Under the pieces are notes generated by a model. The model was not told the origin of the DNA, made no database searches, and saw only the letters and a program-made list of their open reading frames with translations. A stretch of DNA of 13,455 nt, from contig JAEZZV010000316.1 of assembly GCA_023418375.1 (NCBI GenBank), forward strand, positions 1 to 13,455, written 5' to 3'. A program made the position numbers and the translations under genes. Positions 6,672 to 13,028 of this stretch are shown piece by piece (position 1 is the stretch's first letter; every line of letters begins with the position of its first letter). The stretch comes from Actinomycetes bacterium (GTDB lineage: Bacteria > Actinomycetota > Actinomycetes > Actinomycetales > Cellulomonadaceae).

Positions 6672-7469
6672 ATGCCCGAGGTCTACACGCACGGCCACCA
6701 CGAGTCGGTCCTGCGCGCCCACGCCTGGCGCGACGTCGCCAACTCCGCCGCCTACCTGGAGCCGCACCTGCGGCCGGGGATGTCCGTCCTCGACGTCGGC
6801 TGCGGTCCGGGCACCCTGACGATCGACCTCGCCCGGCATGTCGCCCCCGGGCGGGTGCTCGGCATCGACCCCGTGGCGGACGTCCTCGACGGCGCCCGGG
6901 CACGCGCGCGGGACGCCGGCGTCGCGGTGGAGTTCGCCGTGGGCGACGTGTACCGGCTCGACGTCCCGGACGACAGCTTCGACGTCGTGCACGCCCACCA
7001 GGTGCTCCAGCACCTGACCGACCCGGTCGCCGCGCTGCAGGAGATGCGCCGGGTCGCCCGGCCCGGCGGCCTCGTCGCGGTGCGCGACGGCGACTACGGC
7101 GCCTTCACCTGGTACCCCGCCTCGGCGGGCCTGGACGAGTGGCGTCACCTGTACCGCGAGGTCACGACGGTGAACCGGGCCGAGTGCGACGCCGGGCGCC
7201 ACCTGCTCTCGTGGTTCCGCCAGGCGGGCTTCACCGACGTCACCCCGGGGGCGAGCGTCTGGTGCTTCGCCAGCCCGGAGGACCGCACCTGGTGGTCGTC
7301 GCTGTGGTCGGAGCGCGTGCTGCACTCCGACTTCGCCCGCCAGGCGCGCGACTACGGCCTGGCCGACGACGTCACGCTCGAGCAGCTCCACGACGCCTGG
7401 CTCGAGTGGGGCGGGGCCGAGGACGGCTGGTTCGCCGTGCTGCACGGCGAGGTCATCGCGCGGGCCTGA
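6672..7469 (+). CDS. Class I SAM-dependent methyltransferase
   Basis: From the ATG at 6672 the product is 265 aa. Motif I is VLDVGCGPGTL (39-49), the ribose-binding acidic residue is D66 in LGIDPV, the adenine-site segment is VGDVYRLDVP (90-99), motif IV is SFDVVHAHQVLQHL (102-115) and RPGGLVAV follows at 130-137. This is a Methyltransf_11/25 (UbiE-like) fold. The C-terminal 110 residues are rich in Trp (WYPASAGLDEW, WWSSLW) and probably form the substrate pocket. The opening YTHGHHESVLRAH matches a widespread family of uncharacterised bacterial methyltransferases; the substrate is unknown. A GTG at 6660 would add four residues and cannot be excluded. Its 3' end overlaps the convergent DUF418 gene by 17 bases. 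Confidence 0.88.
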   Translation: MPEVYTHGHHESVLRAHAWRDVANSAAYLEPHLRPGMSVLDVGCGPGTLTIDLARHVAPGRVLGIDPVADVLDGARARARDAGVAVEFAVGDVYRLDVPDDSFDVVHAHQVLQHLTDPVAALQEMRRVARPGGLVAVRDGDYGAFTWYPASAGLDEWRHLYREVTTVNRAECDAGRHLLSWFRQAGFTDVTPGASVWCFASPEDRTWWSSLWSERVLHSDFARQARDYGLADDVTLEQLHDAWLEWGGAEDGWFAVLHGEVIARA

Positions 7470-8481
7470 CCGGCGCCGGGCCGACGACCGCGTCGGCCGC
7501 TCCCGCCGAGACGATGTGCATGGCCCGCTCGAGGGGCCCGCGCCCGAGGACCGCGCGCCACAGGGTGCACGCGGTGACGGTGATCAGGACGAACGCGATG
7601 GTCACGGCCGCGCTCGGGTCGAACACGACGTCGCGCCCGAGGACGGCGATGGCGACCACCTGGCCCGTGTAGGCGGTGAGGGCGAGCGCACCCGTGGCCG
7701 CCAGGGGCCCGACCGTGCGCGGCCACCGCTCGCCCGCGATCAGGCACAGGCCGAGGACCGTCAGCACCACGCCGGTGTTGGCCAGCAGCTCCACGGTCGC
7801 GCTGCTGTGGGGCTCCGACGTGAGCAGCGGCCGGAGCAACGGGTGCGACGGGTCCAGCGCCCGTGCCGCCAGCGCGCCCGCCGCCAGGGCGAGCGCGGCC
7901 AGGCCGGCGCCCCAGGTCACGAGGGTCCGGGGCGTCGTCGGCAACCGCAGTACCCGGCCGACGGCCAGCCCGACGAGCAGGTACGCGATCCAGACCAACG
8001 GCGGGTAGTACCTCTGCCACAGGACCGCCCACGGACCCGCCGGCTCCCCGGCGGCGTCCCGCAGCCAGAGCACGAGGGGCGGCGCCGCAACCATCACGAC
8101 GCCCGCCACGGCGATCAACGTCCGCGGCCGCCACGCGAGCGCCGCGGTCAGCATCGCGAACATCACCGCGTAGGCAGGCAGGATGATCACCACCGGTGTG
8201 CCGAGCGCCTCGAGGGCCAGACCCAGCGGCACGAGGAAGGCGGCCCGCGCGAGGATGCGCACGCGCGCATGAGCCACACGCGCAGCGTCGGCGCTGAGCA
8301 GGGCCGCCGACACGCCGGCCAGCAGCGCGAAGCCCGCCGCCGACCGCCCGTCGAACGCCTCGAGCCAGCTGCTCCCGCCCGGAAGGCGCGCGGCGTCGTC
8401 GTCGCCCACGTGGGCCACCACCATGCCGAGCACCGCGAGCCCGCGCGCGACGTCCACCCCGACGACGCGTGAGGAACCCAC
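7453..8481 (-). CDS. DUF418 / HGSNAT-like multi-pass membrane protein (YeiB type)
   Basis: The 342-aa protein opens with RVVGVDVARGLAVLGMVVAHV (5-25), the first helix signature of the DUF1624/DUF418 (YeiB-like) integral membrane family related to heparan-alpha-glucosaminide N-acetyltransferase; D10, R13 and H24 are the conserved polar residues. About eight to ten further hydrophobic segments follow, for example near 49-65, 80-93, 97-117, 122-139, 160-178, 187-208, 232-250, 260-282 and 291-308. The late segments GALALTAYTGQ (264-274) and GPLERAM (315-321) correspond to typical DUF418 C-terminal motifs. An acyl-transfer role is inferred from the family and is unproven. The GTG at 8481 is chosen because homology starts there and TACGCT lies six bases upstream; the frame is open further but overlaps the FAH gene. 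It overlaps the convergent methyltransferase by 17 bases. Confidence 0.85.
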   Translation of the reverse strand: MGSSRVVGVDVARGLAVLGMVVAHVGDDDAARLPGGSSWLEAFDGRSAAGFALLAGVSAALLSADAARVAHARVRILARAAFLVPLGLALEALGTPVVIILPAYAVMFAMLTAALAWRPRTLIAVAGVVMVAAPPLVLWLRDAAGEPAGPWAVLWQRYYPPLVWIAYLLVGLAVGRVLRLPTTPRTLVTWGAGLAALALAAGALAARALDPSHPLLRPLLTSEPHSSATVELLANTGVVLTVLGLCLIAGERWPRTVGPLAATGALALTAYTGQVVAIAVLGRDVVFDPSAAVTIAFVLITVTACTLWRAVLGRGPLERAMHIVSAGAADAVVGPAPVRPAR

Positions 8482-8487
8482 CCGCGC

Positions 8488-8493
8488 AGCGTA
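8488..8493 (-). promoter_or_regulatory. Putative -10 element TACGCT of the leaderless DUF418 gene
   Basis: On the minus strand TACGCT is followed by GCGCGG and the GTG at 8481, the six-base leaderless spacing. The TA at 8492-8493 is also the start of the candidate -10 of the divergent FAH gene. Confidence 0.55.
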
Positions 8494-8499
8494 GAGAAT
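8492..8499 (+). promoter_or_regulatory. Putative -10 region TAGAGAAT of the FAH-family gene
   Basis: TAGAGAAT ends six bases before the GTG at 8506. Read as GAGAAT it has the leaderless spacing, and read as TAGAGA the spacing is eight. It overlaps the divergent -10 by two bases inside a 24-base gap, so the two polymerases would compete for the same DNA. Confidence 0.45.
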
Positions 8500-8505
8500 G
8501 GTCCC

Positions 8506-9279
8506 GTGCGCATCGCCAGGTTCACCACCGGGGACGACCCCCGCTTCGCCGTCGTCGAGGACGAGACCCTCGTGGTCATCACCGGCGACCCGCTCTACAT
8601 GCCGGTCCAGCCGACGGGGGAGCGGGTGCCGCTCGACCGGGACGACGTACGGCTCCTCGCGCCGGTCATCCCGCGGTCGAAGATCGTCGGCGTCGGCCGC
8701 AACTACGCCGACCACGCCGCCGAGATGGGCAACGCCGTCCCGACGACGCCGATGCTCTTCCTGAAGCCGAACACGTCGGTCATCGGTCCGGACGACCCGA
8801 TCGTGCTGCCGGCGTGGTCGGAGGAGGTGCACCTCGAGGCCGAGCTCGCCGTGGTGATCGGCAAGGTGACCAAGGACGTCACGCCCGAGCGCGCCCTCGA
8901 GCGCGTCTTCGGCTACACGGTCGCCAACGACGTCACCGCGCGGGACGTCCAGCGCGCCGAGCAGCTGTGGACCCGCGCCAAGGGTTTCGACGGCTCGTGC
9001 CCGCTGGGCCCGTGGATCGTGCCCGGACTCGACGTCGACGACCTCCGGGTCACCTCGCGCGTCAACGGCGAGACCCGGCAGGACGGGCGCACCGCCGACC
9101 TCGTGCACGGCGTCGCCGAGCTCGTGGCCTTCGTCTCCGAGGTCTTCACGCTGCTGCCCGGTGACGTCATCCTCACCGGCACGCCGGCGGGGGTGTCGCA
9201 GGTCCGGCACGGCGACGTCGTCGAGTGCGAGGTCGAGGACATCGGCGTGCTCCGCAACCCGGTCATCCGGCGCGACTGA
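8506..9279 (+). CDS. Fumarylacetoacetate hydrolase (FAH) family protein
   Basis: The 257-aa protein matches the FAH superfamily that includes 2-hydroxyhepta-2,4-diene-1,7-dioate isomerases, oxaloacetate decarboxylases and acylpyruvases. Visible motifs are KIVGVGRNYADHAAEMG (59-75), LFLKPNTSVIG (84-94), the metal ligands E111 and E113 in VHLEAELAVVIG with D142 in VANDVTARD, the AKGFDGSCPLGPW loop (158-170) and the C-terminal LLPGDVILTGTPAGV. Metal-binding residues are intact, so it is probably catalytically active. No other aromatic degradation gene is present, so a general acylpyruvase or oxaloacetate decarboxylase role is as likely as a catabolic one. FAH-family genes near gltX are common in actinobacteria (from memory). 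The start is the GTG at 8506. Confidence 0.9.
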   Translation: MRIARFTTGDDPRFAVVEDETLVVITGDPLYMPVQPTGERVPLDRDDVRLLAPVIPRSKIVGVGRNYADHAAEMGNAVPTTPMLFLKPNTSVIGPDDPIVLPAWSEEVHLEAELAVVIGKVTKDVTPERALERVFGYTVANDVTARDVQRAEQLWTRAKGFDGSCPLGPWIVPGLDVDDLRVTSRVNGETRQDGRTADLVHGVAELVAFVSEVFTLLPGDVILTGTPAGVSQVRHGDVVECEVEDIGVLRNPVIRRD

Positions 9280-10099
9280 CCGCGACCCCCGCGTCCCGCT
9301 CCCGCGCGACGCGGGCCAGCCACTCGCGCATCAGCGCGTCGAAGAGCGCGGGCTGCTCGAACTGGGCGTTGTGCCCCGCGGCGTCGAGCACCGCGTAGGT
9401 GGCGTGCGGGAAGGTCTCGGCCAGACGCCACTGGTCGCGATACCCGACGGCCGGGTCCTGCCGCCCCGCGATCACGAGGACGGGGGCGTCGGTTGTCGCG
9501 TCCTCGCGCGCCACCTCCAGCCGCGGGGCGAGGACCTCCTCGAGGTACCTCTCGTCGGCGGCGGCCAGCCCCGGGAGCACCTCCGCGGCGTACCTGTCCC
9601 ACACGTCGCGCGTCTGGCGGACGTTGAGCTCGAGGAAGCCGTCGCGCACCGCCGGGTCGAGGGAGGCCACGAGCGCGTCGTCACGCTCGGCGACCGCGTG
9701 CTCGGCCACCTCGTTCGCCCGCGGCCGCACCGACGGGCAGATCAGAGCGAGGCCCAGCGCGTCCGCCCGGTGCGCGAGGACCGCGCGCGCCAGGTACCCG
9801 CCGTAGGACTCGCCGACCACCGCGTACGGCCGCCCGGGGGCGATGGCATCGAGCACGCCCAGCAGCACGCCGACGGTCGCTTCGCCGCTGTCGACGCCCG
9901 GGTGTGCGGGCGTGCCACCCCGGCCAGGGAGGTCGGGGTAGATGCGCAGCCACCCGTCGTCGTCGCCGAAGAGCGGCTCCAGACACCCCGTCATGAGGCG
10001 TCGGTCGACGCCCCAGCCGTGGATCATGAGGAGCGGGGTGCCGTGCCCGTGCACCTCGACCTCGACCTGGACGTCGCCGACCGGAACCGTGGTGATCAT
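9263..10099 (-). CDS. Alpha/beta hydrolase
   Basis: The 278-aa product shows the alpha/beta hydrolase fold with an HGW oxyanion segment (27-29), YPDLPGRGGTP (54-64), the nucleophile elbow GESYGG with S98, the acid D215 in GRQDPAVG and the base H243 in DAAGHN. The catalytic triad is therefore complete. The region between about 125 and 200 is the helical lid and probably sets specificity; the substrate is unknown. No signal peptide is seen, so it is likely cytoplasmic. The ATG at 10099 has TAGCCT eight bases before it. Its 3' end overlaps the convergent FAH gene by 17 bases. It separates the FAH gene from gltX and is divergent from gltX across 114 bases. Confidence 0.9.
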   Translation of the reverse strand: MITTVPVGDVQVEVEVHGHGTPLLMIHGWGVDRRLMTGCLEPLFGDDDGWLRIYPDLPGRGGTPAHPGVDSGEATVGVLLGVLDAIAPGRPYAVVGESYGGYLARAVLAHRADALGLALICPSVRPRANEVAEHAVAERDDALVASLDPAVRDGFLELNVRQTRDVWDRYAAEVLPGLAAADERYLEEVLAPRLEVAREDATTDAPVLVIAGRQDPAVGYRDQWRLAETFPHATYAVLDAAGHNAQFEQPALFDALMREWLARVARERDAGVAVSRAG

Positions 10100-10107
10100 G
10101 GGTGCGG

Positions 10108-10113
10108 AGGCTA
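10108..10113 (-). promoter_or_regulatory. Putative -10 element TAGCCT of the alpha/beta hydrolase gene
   Basis: On the minus strand TAGCCT is followed by eight bases and the ATG at 10099, so transcription would start at or one to two bases before the ATG. The intervening CCGCACCC is not a ribosome binding site. Confidence 0.4.
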
Positions 10114-10197
10114 GCGGCCGCCTCTGACACGTGCTAGGGCGGCGGCCCGCACGTCACCGCGCACCGGTGGTCCGCGGGGAGGCCCACGGTCGGCCAC

Positions 10198-10203
10198 TAC
10201 GCT
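10198..10203 (+). promoter_or_regulatory. Putative -10 element TACGCT of gltX
   Basis: TACGCT is followed by ten bases (TGGGCGCACC when read from 10204) and the ATG at 10214, so the leader would be only a few bases. No -35 hexamer is evident at 16-18 bases upstream. The remaining 10100-10197 holds a CACGTG palindrome at 10128-10133 but no other feature that I can support. Confidence 0.4.
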
Positions 10204-10213
10204 TGGGCGCACC

Positions 10214-11731
10214 ATGACGACACCTGCCACCGCCCCCGCGGGTCCTGCGACTGGCTCCGCGATCCGCGTCCGCTTCTGCCCCTCGCCGACCGGGAACCCC
10301 CACGTCGGCAACATCCGGACCTGCCTGTTCAACTGGGCGTACGCCCGGCACACGGGCGGCACGTTCGTCTTCCGGATCGAGGACACCGACGCGGCGCGCG
10401 ACAGCCAGGAGAGCTACGAGCAGCTCGTCGAGGCCATGCGCTGGCTCGGCATGGACTGGGACGAGGGCGTCGAGGTCGGCGGCCCGTACGGCCCCTACCG
10501 CCAGTCCGAGCGCATGGACGTCTACTCGGGCGTCGCCCGCCGCCTGCTCGAGGGCGGCTTCGCCTACGAGTCCTTCAGCACGCCCGAGGAGGTCGAGGCC
10601 CGCCACCGCGCCGCCGGGCGCGACCCGAAGCTCGGCTACGACGGGTTCGACCGCGACCTCACCGAGGAGCAGAAGGCCGCCTACCGCGCCGAGGGCCGTG
10701 AGCCTGTGCTGCGCATCCGGATGCCCGACGAGGACGTCACGTTCACCGACCTCATCCGCGGCGAGCTGACCTTCCCGGTCGGCTCCGTGCCGGACTACGT
10801 CATCGTGCGTGCCAACGGGCAGCCGCTCTACACGCTGACCAACCCGGTCGACGACGCGCTCATGCGCATCACGCACGTCCTGCGGGGGGAGGACCTGCTC
10901 TCGTCCACGCCGCGCCAGGTGGTGCTCTGGCGGGCGCTCGCCGCGCTCGGCCTGGCCGACCACGAGCCGGTGTACGGCCACCTGCCCTACGTCATGGGCG
11001 AGGGCAACAAGAAGCTCTCCAAGCGCGACCCGGAGTCGAACCTCTTCCTGCTGCGCGAGTGGGGGTTCGTCAAGGAAGGGCTGCTCAACTACCTGGCGCT
11101 CCTGGGCTGGTCCATCGCCCCGGACAACGACATCTTCAGCGTCGAGGAGATGATCGCGGCCTTCGACGTCGCCGACGTCAACCCCAACGCGGCGCGCTTC
11201 GACCTGAAGAAGGCCGAGGCGATCAACGCGGCGCACCTGCGGATGCTCCCGCCGGAGGTCTACCGCGAGCGGCTCGTGCCCTACCTGCACGCGGCCGGGC
11301 TCGTCGGCGCCCAGGAGTACGCCGCGCTGACCGAGCGCGAGCGTGCGCTGCTCGACGCGGGCGCCCCGCTCGTCCAGGAGCGGATGAACCTGCTGCGCGA
11401 GGCCCCGGGCATGCTCGGCTTCCTCTTCGCGCGGACCGTCACCGTGGAGGACGACGCGCGGGCCGCCCTCGGGGCGGACGCGGGCGCCGTCCTCGGGGCC
11501 GCGCGCGGTGCCCTCGAGGCGCTCGACGGCCCGTTCGAGGCGGCCGCGATCCAGGCGGCACTCCAGGTGGCCGTGGTCGAGGGGCTCGGCCTCAAGCCGC
11601 GCGTCGCCTTCACGCCGCTGCGGGTGGCCGTCACGGGCCGTCGGGTGTCCCCGCCGCTCTTCGAGTCGATGGAGCTGCTCGGCCGCGACGAGACGCTGGC
11701 CCGCATCGACGCCCTGGCTGCCGCACTGTGA
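10214..11731 (+). CDS. gltX: Glutamyl-tRNA synthetase
   Basis: The 505-aa protein is a class I synthetase that charges tRNA(Glu); in actinobacteria lacking GlnRS it usually also charges tRNA(Gln) for amidation (known biology, not visible here). After a 15-residue low-complexity N-terminal extension, the Rossmann domain starts at VRFCPSPTGNPHVGN, with the HIGH-type signature as HVGN (30-33). The second signature is KKLSKRD (266-272), the KMSKS equivalent. FVFRIEDTDAARDS (51-64) and LRGEDLLSSTPRQ (223-235) are further GluRS motifs. The zinc-binding CxC pair found in many bacterial GluRS is replaced by YESFSTPEEVE (119-129), the zinc-free form. The C-terminal anticodon-binding domain (about 330-505) is helical. 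Its TGA overlaps the next gene's GTG, suggesting an operon with the HAD phosphatase. Confidence 0.98.
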   Translation: MTTPATAPAGPATGSAIRVRFCPSPTGNPHVGNIRTCLFNWAYARHTGGTFVFRIEDTDAARDSQESYEQLVEAMRWLGMDWDEGVEVGGPYGPYRQSERMDVYSGVARRLLEGGFAYESFSTPEEVEARHRAAGRDPKLGYDGFDRDLTEEQKAAYRAEGREPVLRIRMPDEDVTFTDLIRGELTFPVGSVPDYVIVRANGQPLYTLTNPVDDALMRITHVLRGEDLLSSTPRQVVLWRALAALGLADHEPVYGHLPYVMGEGNKKLSKRDPESNLFLLREWGFVKEGLLNYLALLGWSIAPDNDIFSVEEMIAAFDVADVNPNAARFDLKKAEAINAAHLRMLPPEVYRERLVPYLHAAGLVGAQEYAALTERERALLDAGAPLVQERMNLLREAPGMLGFLFARTVTVEDDARAALGADAGAVLGAARGALEALDGPFEAAAIQAALQVAVVEGLGLKPRVAFTPLRVAVTGRRVSPPLFESMELLGRDETLARIDALAAAL

Positions 11732-12474
11732 GCGACCGGCTCGTCGACGGCGTCCTCTTCGACATCGACGACACGCTGGTCGACACGCAGCAGGCCTTCG
11801 CGGCCGCACTCGCGGACGTCGCCCGGCACTACCTGCCGCACCTGGGCCAGGATCGGCACGGCGAGGTGCTCGCCACCTGGCGTGCGGACGTCGGCGGGCA
11901 CTACCGCGCCTACACGCGCGGTGAGGTCGGCTACCTCGAGCAGCGGATGGCGCGCGCGAACGCCCTGCACGCCGAGTACGGGGGGACGCTGCTCGACGAC
12001 GAGGGCTACCGCGAGTGGAACGCCGTCTTCGAGGCCGGGTTCGCGCAGGCGTGGGCGGCGCACCCGGACGCGATCCCGGTCGTCGAGCAGCTGCTCGCCG
12101 CGGGCGTCGCCGTCGGGGCCTTGACGAACGCGGGCGTGGCCTACCAGACCACGAAGCTCGCGAAGGCGGGCCTGTCGCACGTCCCGGTACTCGTCGGTGT
12201 CGACACCTTCGGCGTCGGCAAACCCCATCCGGACACCTTCCTCGAGGCGTGCCGGCGGCTGGGCACCGAGCCCGGCCGGACCGCCTACGTCGGCGACGAG
12301 CTCGACATCGACGCGCTCGGCGCGGTGCGCGCCGGGCTGGTCGGCGTCTGGGTCGACCGCCCCGACGGGCGTCGGCACGCGATCACCGACACCGAGGTCT
12401 CCGCGGCGCGGGCCGTGGGCGTCCACGTCATCACGTCGCTCGCGGGCCTGCGGGAGGCTCTCCGCCTCGCCTGA
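11728..12474 (+). CDS. HAD-superfamily hydrolase (phosphatase-like)
   Basis: The 248-aa product carries all four HAD motifs: FDIDDTLVDT with D12 and D14 (I), ALTNAG with T133 (II), GKPHPDTF with K165 (III) and YVGDELDID with D190 and D193 (IV). The helical cap lies between about 20 and 105 (C1 type), as in phosphoglycolate phosphatase and YigB/YihX-like enzymes. It probably dephosphorylates a small metabolite; the substrate is unknown. The GTG start shares the sequence GTGA with the gltX stop (four-base overlap), a usual sign of translational coupling. The frame is open much further upstream inside gltX, but homology begins at VSDRLVDG. HAD genes directly after gltX are common in this group (from memory). 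Confidence 0.9.
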   Translation: MSDRLVDGVLFDIDDTLVDTQQAFAAALADVARHYLPHLGQDRHGEVLATWRADVGGHYRAYTRGEVGYLEQRMARANALHAEYGGTLLDDEGYREWNAVFEAGFAQAWAAHPDAIPVVEQLLAAGVAVGALTNAGVAYQTTKLAKAGLSHVPVLVGVDTFGVGKPHPDTFLEACRRLGTEPGRTAYVGDELDIDALGAVRAGLVGVWVDRPDGRRHAITDTEVSAARAVGVHVITSLAGLREALRLA

Positions 12475-12566
12475 CCCCGGGCCGGTGCGGTCGCCGGGTC
12501 GCGGTCGGAGACTGCCCCGGTGCCGCCGGGATGGCGATCCGTCCCCGCGGGCGCGGGCCGAGGTCG

Positions 12567-12572
12567 TAGCCT
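12567..12572 (+). promoter_or_regulatory. Putative -10 element TAGCCT of the leaderless orphan gene
   Basis: TAGCCT is followed by CGCGTC and the ATG at 12579, the six-base leaderless spacing. The rest of the 104-base gap (12475-12566) is GC-rich and has no tRNA and no clear terminator; a short CCCGCG/CGCGGG inverted repeat at 12544-12557 has only a two-base loop. Confidence 0.55.
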
Positions 12573-12578
12573 CGCGTC

Positions 12579-13028
12579 ATGGCGCGCTGGGCAAGGTCAC
12601 CGCAGGACGCCGTGCTCGTCCTCGTCGCGACGGCACGCGAGCTCGGGCACGACCCCGAGCGGTTGACGCCGCGTCAGTGTCTCGACACGTGGGTCGCGAC
12701 CGCGCACGCGCCCTTCCGGGTGCCCCGCGGGCCCGAGGCGGACGTTCTCGGCTATGCCTTCGGGACGGACGACGGCTGGTTCCACCTCGAGCTCGTCCGG
12801 CGCTTCGCCTGTCGCGAGTCGGACGAGCACTGCACCGTCCGCTACGACGTGCGCGTGCCGGCGACCCCTGAGCTGGAGGCACTCGGCCGGGTGGCCGAGT
12901 GGTGCTTCGAGGCGCCCGCCTCGCCGGACCGTCGCGCCTGGGCGACGGCCGTCGGCGCCCGTCCCGAGTGGGCGGTGCTCGACCGGGTCACCGGCGCCGA
13001 GGTGACGCTCAGCGCGGACTGCGTCTAG
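12579..13028 (+). CDS. Conserved or orphan hypothetical protein, 149 aa
   Basis: I do not recognise this protein. It starts with an amphipathic helix (SPQDAVLVLVATARELG, 7-23), then a helix-loop region with LTPRQCLDTWVATA (29-42), and a probable beta-rich middle (DVLGYAFGTDDGWFHLELVRRF, 55-76, then HCTVRYDVRV, 84-93), a helix (PELEALGRVAEWCFEA, 97-112) and a final strand. It has five cysteines (34, 78, 85, 109, 148); C78 and C85 in ACRESDEHC might bind metal or form a disulfide, but no known motif is complete. No signal peptide or membrane segment is seen. Codon use fits the neighbours, and the -10 element six bases before the ATG supports a real gene. Its TAG stop shares CTAG with the convergent permease stop. 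Confidence 0.75.
   Translation: MARWARSPQDAVLVLVATARELGHDPERLTPRQCLDTWVATAHAPFRVPRGPEADVLGYAFGTDDGWFHLELVRRFACRESDEHCTVRYDVRVPATPELEALGRVAEWCFEAPASPDRRAWATAVGARPEWAVLDRVTGAEVTLSADCV

Noticed and set aside
8482..9210. Upstream extension of the DUF418 frame to 9210
   Set aside because: The extension is antisense to the FAH gene and is rich in Asp/Arg/His; the membrane protein begins at the GTG at 8481.
10154..11809. 551-codon minus-strand open frame antisense to gltX
   Set aside because: GluRS on the plus strand is unambiguous, and the antisense translation is repetitive Arg/Val/Glu without recognisable motifs.
12475..12578. tRNA gene or terminator after the HAD gene
   Set aside because: No T-arm GTTCRA box, cloverleaf or T-run is seen; the CCCGCG/CGCGGG inverted repeat at 12544-12557 has a two-base loop and sits just upstream of a promoter.
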